Source: Microlunatus phosphovorus NM-1
GTDB taxonomy: Bacteria > Actinomycetota > Actinomycetes > Propionibacteriales > Propionibacteriaceae
Direction: 5' to 3'
Assembly: GCF_000270245.1 (NCBI RefSeq)
Contig: NC_015635.1
Coordinates: 1,674,001-1,738,000, forward strand
DNA: 64,000 nt
Part shown: one piece after another, positions 63,572 through 64,000 of the stretch
Position numbering within the stretch: position 1 is the first letter of the stretch
Layout of the letters: every line of letters begins with the position of its first letter
Notes under the pieces: model-generated
The model's input: the letters and a program-made list of their open reading frames with translations, nothing else
What the model was told of the DNA's origin: nothing
The model's database searches: none
Position numbers and translations under genes: made by a program

Positions 63572-64000
63572 CGGCGCCGCTGGAGTTGCCGCTGACTGAC
63601 GTGCTCGGTGGCAAGACCGCGAAGGCATTCGAGGCGTTGAAGGTCAAGACCGTCGGCGACCTGATGCTGCACCTGCCGCGGCGCTATGTGTCAGGCACCG
63701 AGCTCAGCGATCTCAACCATCTGACCGAGGGCGAGGAGGTCACCGTGCTTGCCCGGGTCCGGCAGGCCACGGTGCTTCCGATGCGCTCTGGCCGGGGAGC
63801 GGGCAAGTTCCGGTTGCAGGCGGTCATCACAGACGGTCGTGGCGAGCTCAATCTGACGTTCTTCGGCGCCAAGCATCTGGTCGACTACTGGCACCTGCAG
63901 CTGCACGTCGGTGCCCGCGGGATCTTCGCCGGCAAAGTCGGCGCCTTTCAGGGACAGCCGCAGCTCACCCATCCCGATTTCGTGATCGTCGATGCCGACG
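63568..64000 (+). CDS. recG: ATP-dependent DNA helicase RecG, N-terminal part (runs off the window)
   Basis: GTG 63568 overlaps the previous stop by 4 nt. The 144 visible residues start VTAPLELPLTDVLGGKTAKA and continue LKVKTVGDLMLHLPRRYVSG, then GEEVTVLARVRQATVLPM and an OB-fold wedge (LQAVITDGRGELNLTFFGAKHLVDYW). This is the RecG wedge domain that recognises branched DNA; the helicase motifs lie beyond 64000. RecG remodels stalled forks and Holliday junctions. Confidence 0.93.
   Translation, partial: MTAPLELPLTDVLGGKTAKAFEALKVKTVGDLMLHLPRRYVSGTELSDLNHLTEGEEVTVLARVRQATVLPMRSGRGAGKFRLQAVITDGRGELNLTFFGAKHLVDYWHLQLHVGARGIFAGKVGAFQGQPQLTHPDFVIVDAD

Overview
The window is chromosomal DNA from a high-GC Gram-positive bacterium. 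Its gene complement (actinobacterial long-form ProRS, NusA without C-terminal acidic repeats, IF2 with a long Pro/Gly/Arg-rich N-terminus, DUF222/HNH protein, DUF4439 lipoprotein, RNase J) and many TANNNT promoter elements 6-8 nt from a start codon point to an actinobacterium. A member of the Propionibacteriales is plausible, but that is inference from gene content, not a match.

Layout. 1-6.4 kb: accessory genes (RidA-like end, VOC protein, GT2-GtrA glycosyltransferase, phosphodiester glycosidase, DUF222/HNH protein, DinB protein, RraA-like protein). 6.4-12.3 kb: aminotransferase, ispG, DUF4081-type GNAT, proS, TSUP permease. 12.4-19.7 kb: a paired ABC exporter, two lipoproteins and a membrane sulfatase-like enzyme. 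19.8-46.5 kb: the conserved transcription/translation backbone rimP-nusA-...-ylxR-infB-...-rbfA-truB-...-ribF-...-rpsO-pnp-M16 peptidase. It is broken by insertions: a two-adaptor MacB-like efflux operon, an RNA-methyltransferase-like gene coupled to ylxR, speB between infB and rbfA, and a decayed stretch with an MFS pseudogene, a methyltransferase, a complete IS3-family element and a large LuxR regulator between truB and ribF. 46.5-57.7 kb: dapB, an LmeA/DUF2993-like protein, an SHMT-like PLP enzyme, an ABC-2 exporter with a DesKR-like two-component system, a slipin, a methyltransferase, a GNAT and RNase J. 57.7-64 kb: a secreted FG-GAP protein, a glycosyltransferase pseudogene, an AAA/DUF4143 ATPase behind a 23-bp tandem repeat, rpmB, a DAK2/FakA-like protein and the start of recG.

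The backbone genes work together. RimP and RbfA mature the 30S subunit, IF2 initiates translation, NusA and RNase J/PNPase act on transcription and RNA decay, TruB modifies tRNA, and S15 and L28 are ribosomal proteins. Many genes are translationally coupled through ATGA/GTGA overlaps.

The most unusual signals are noncoding. (1) A 71-bp hairpin element occurs twice in opposite orientation, 40 kb apart, with its loop inverted relative to its flanks. (2) Four tandem 14-bp units between dapB and the next gene create a chain of three mini-cistrons linked by stop/start overlaps. (3) Four 23-bp tandem repeats end just before the -10 box of the AAA ATPase gene. (4) A palindrome with a 27-position stem has a related half-copy at 53.3 kb. 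(5) Leaderless promoter architecture is widespread. I saw no CRISPR array, rRNA or intact tRNA gene.
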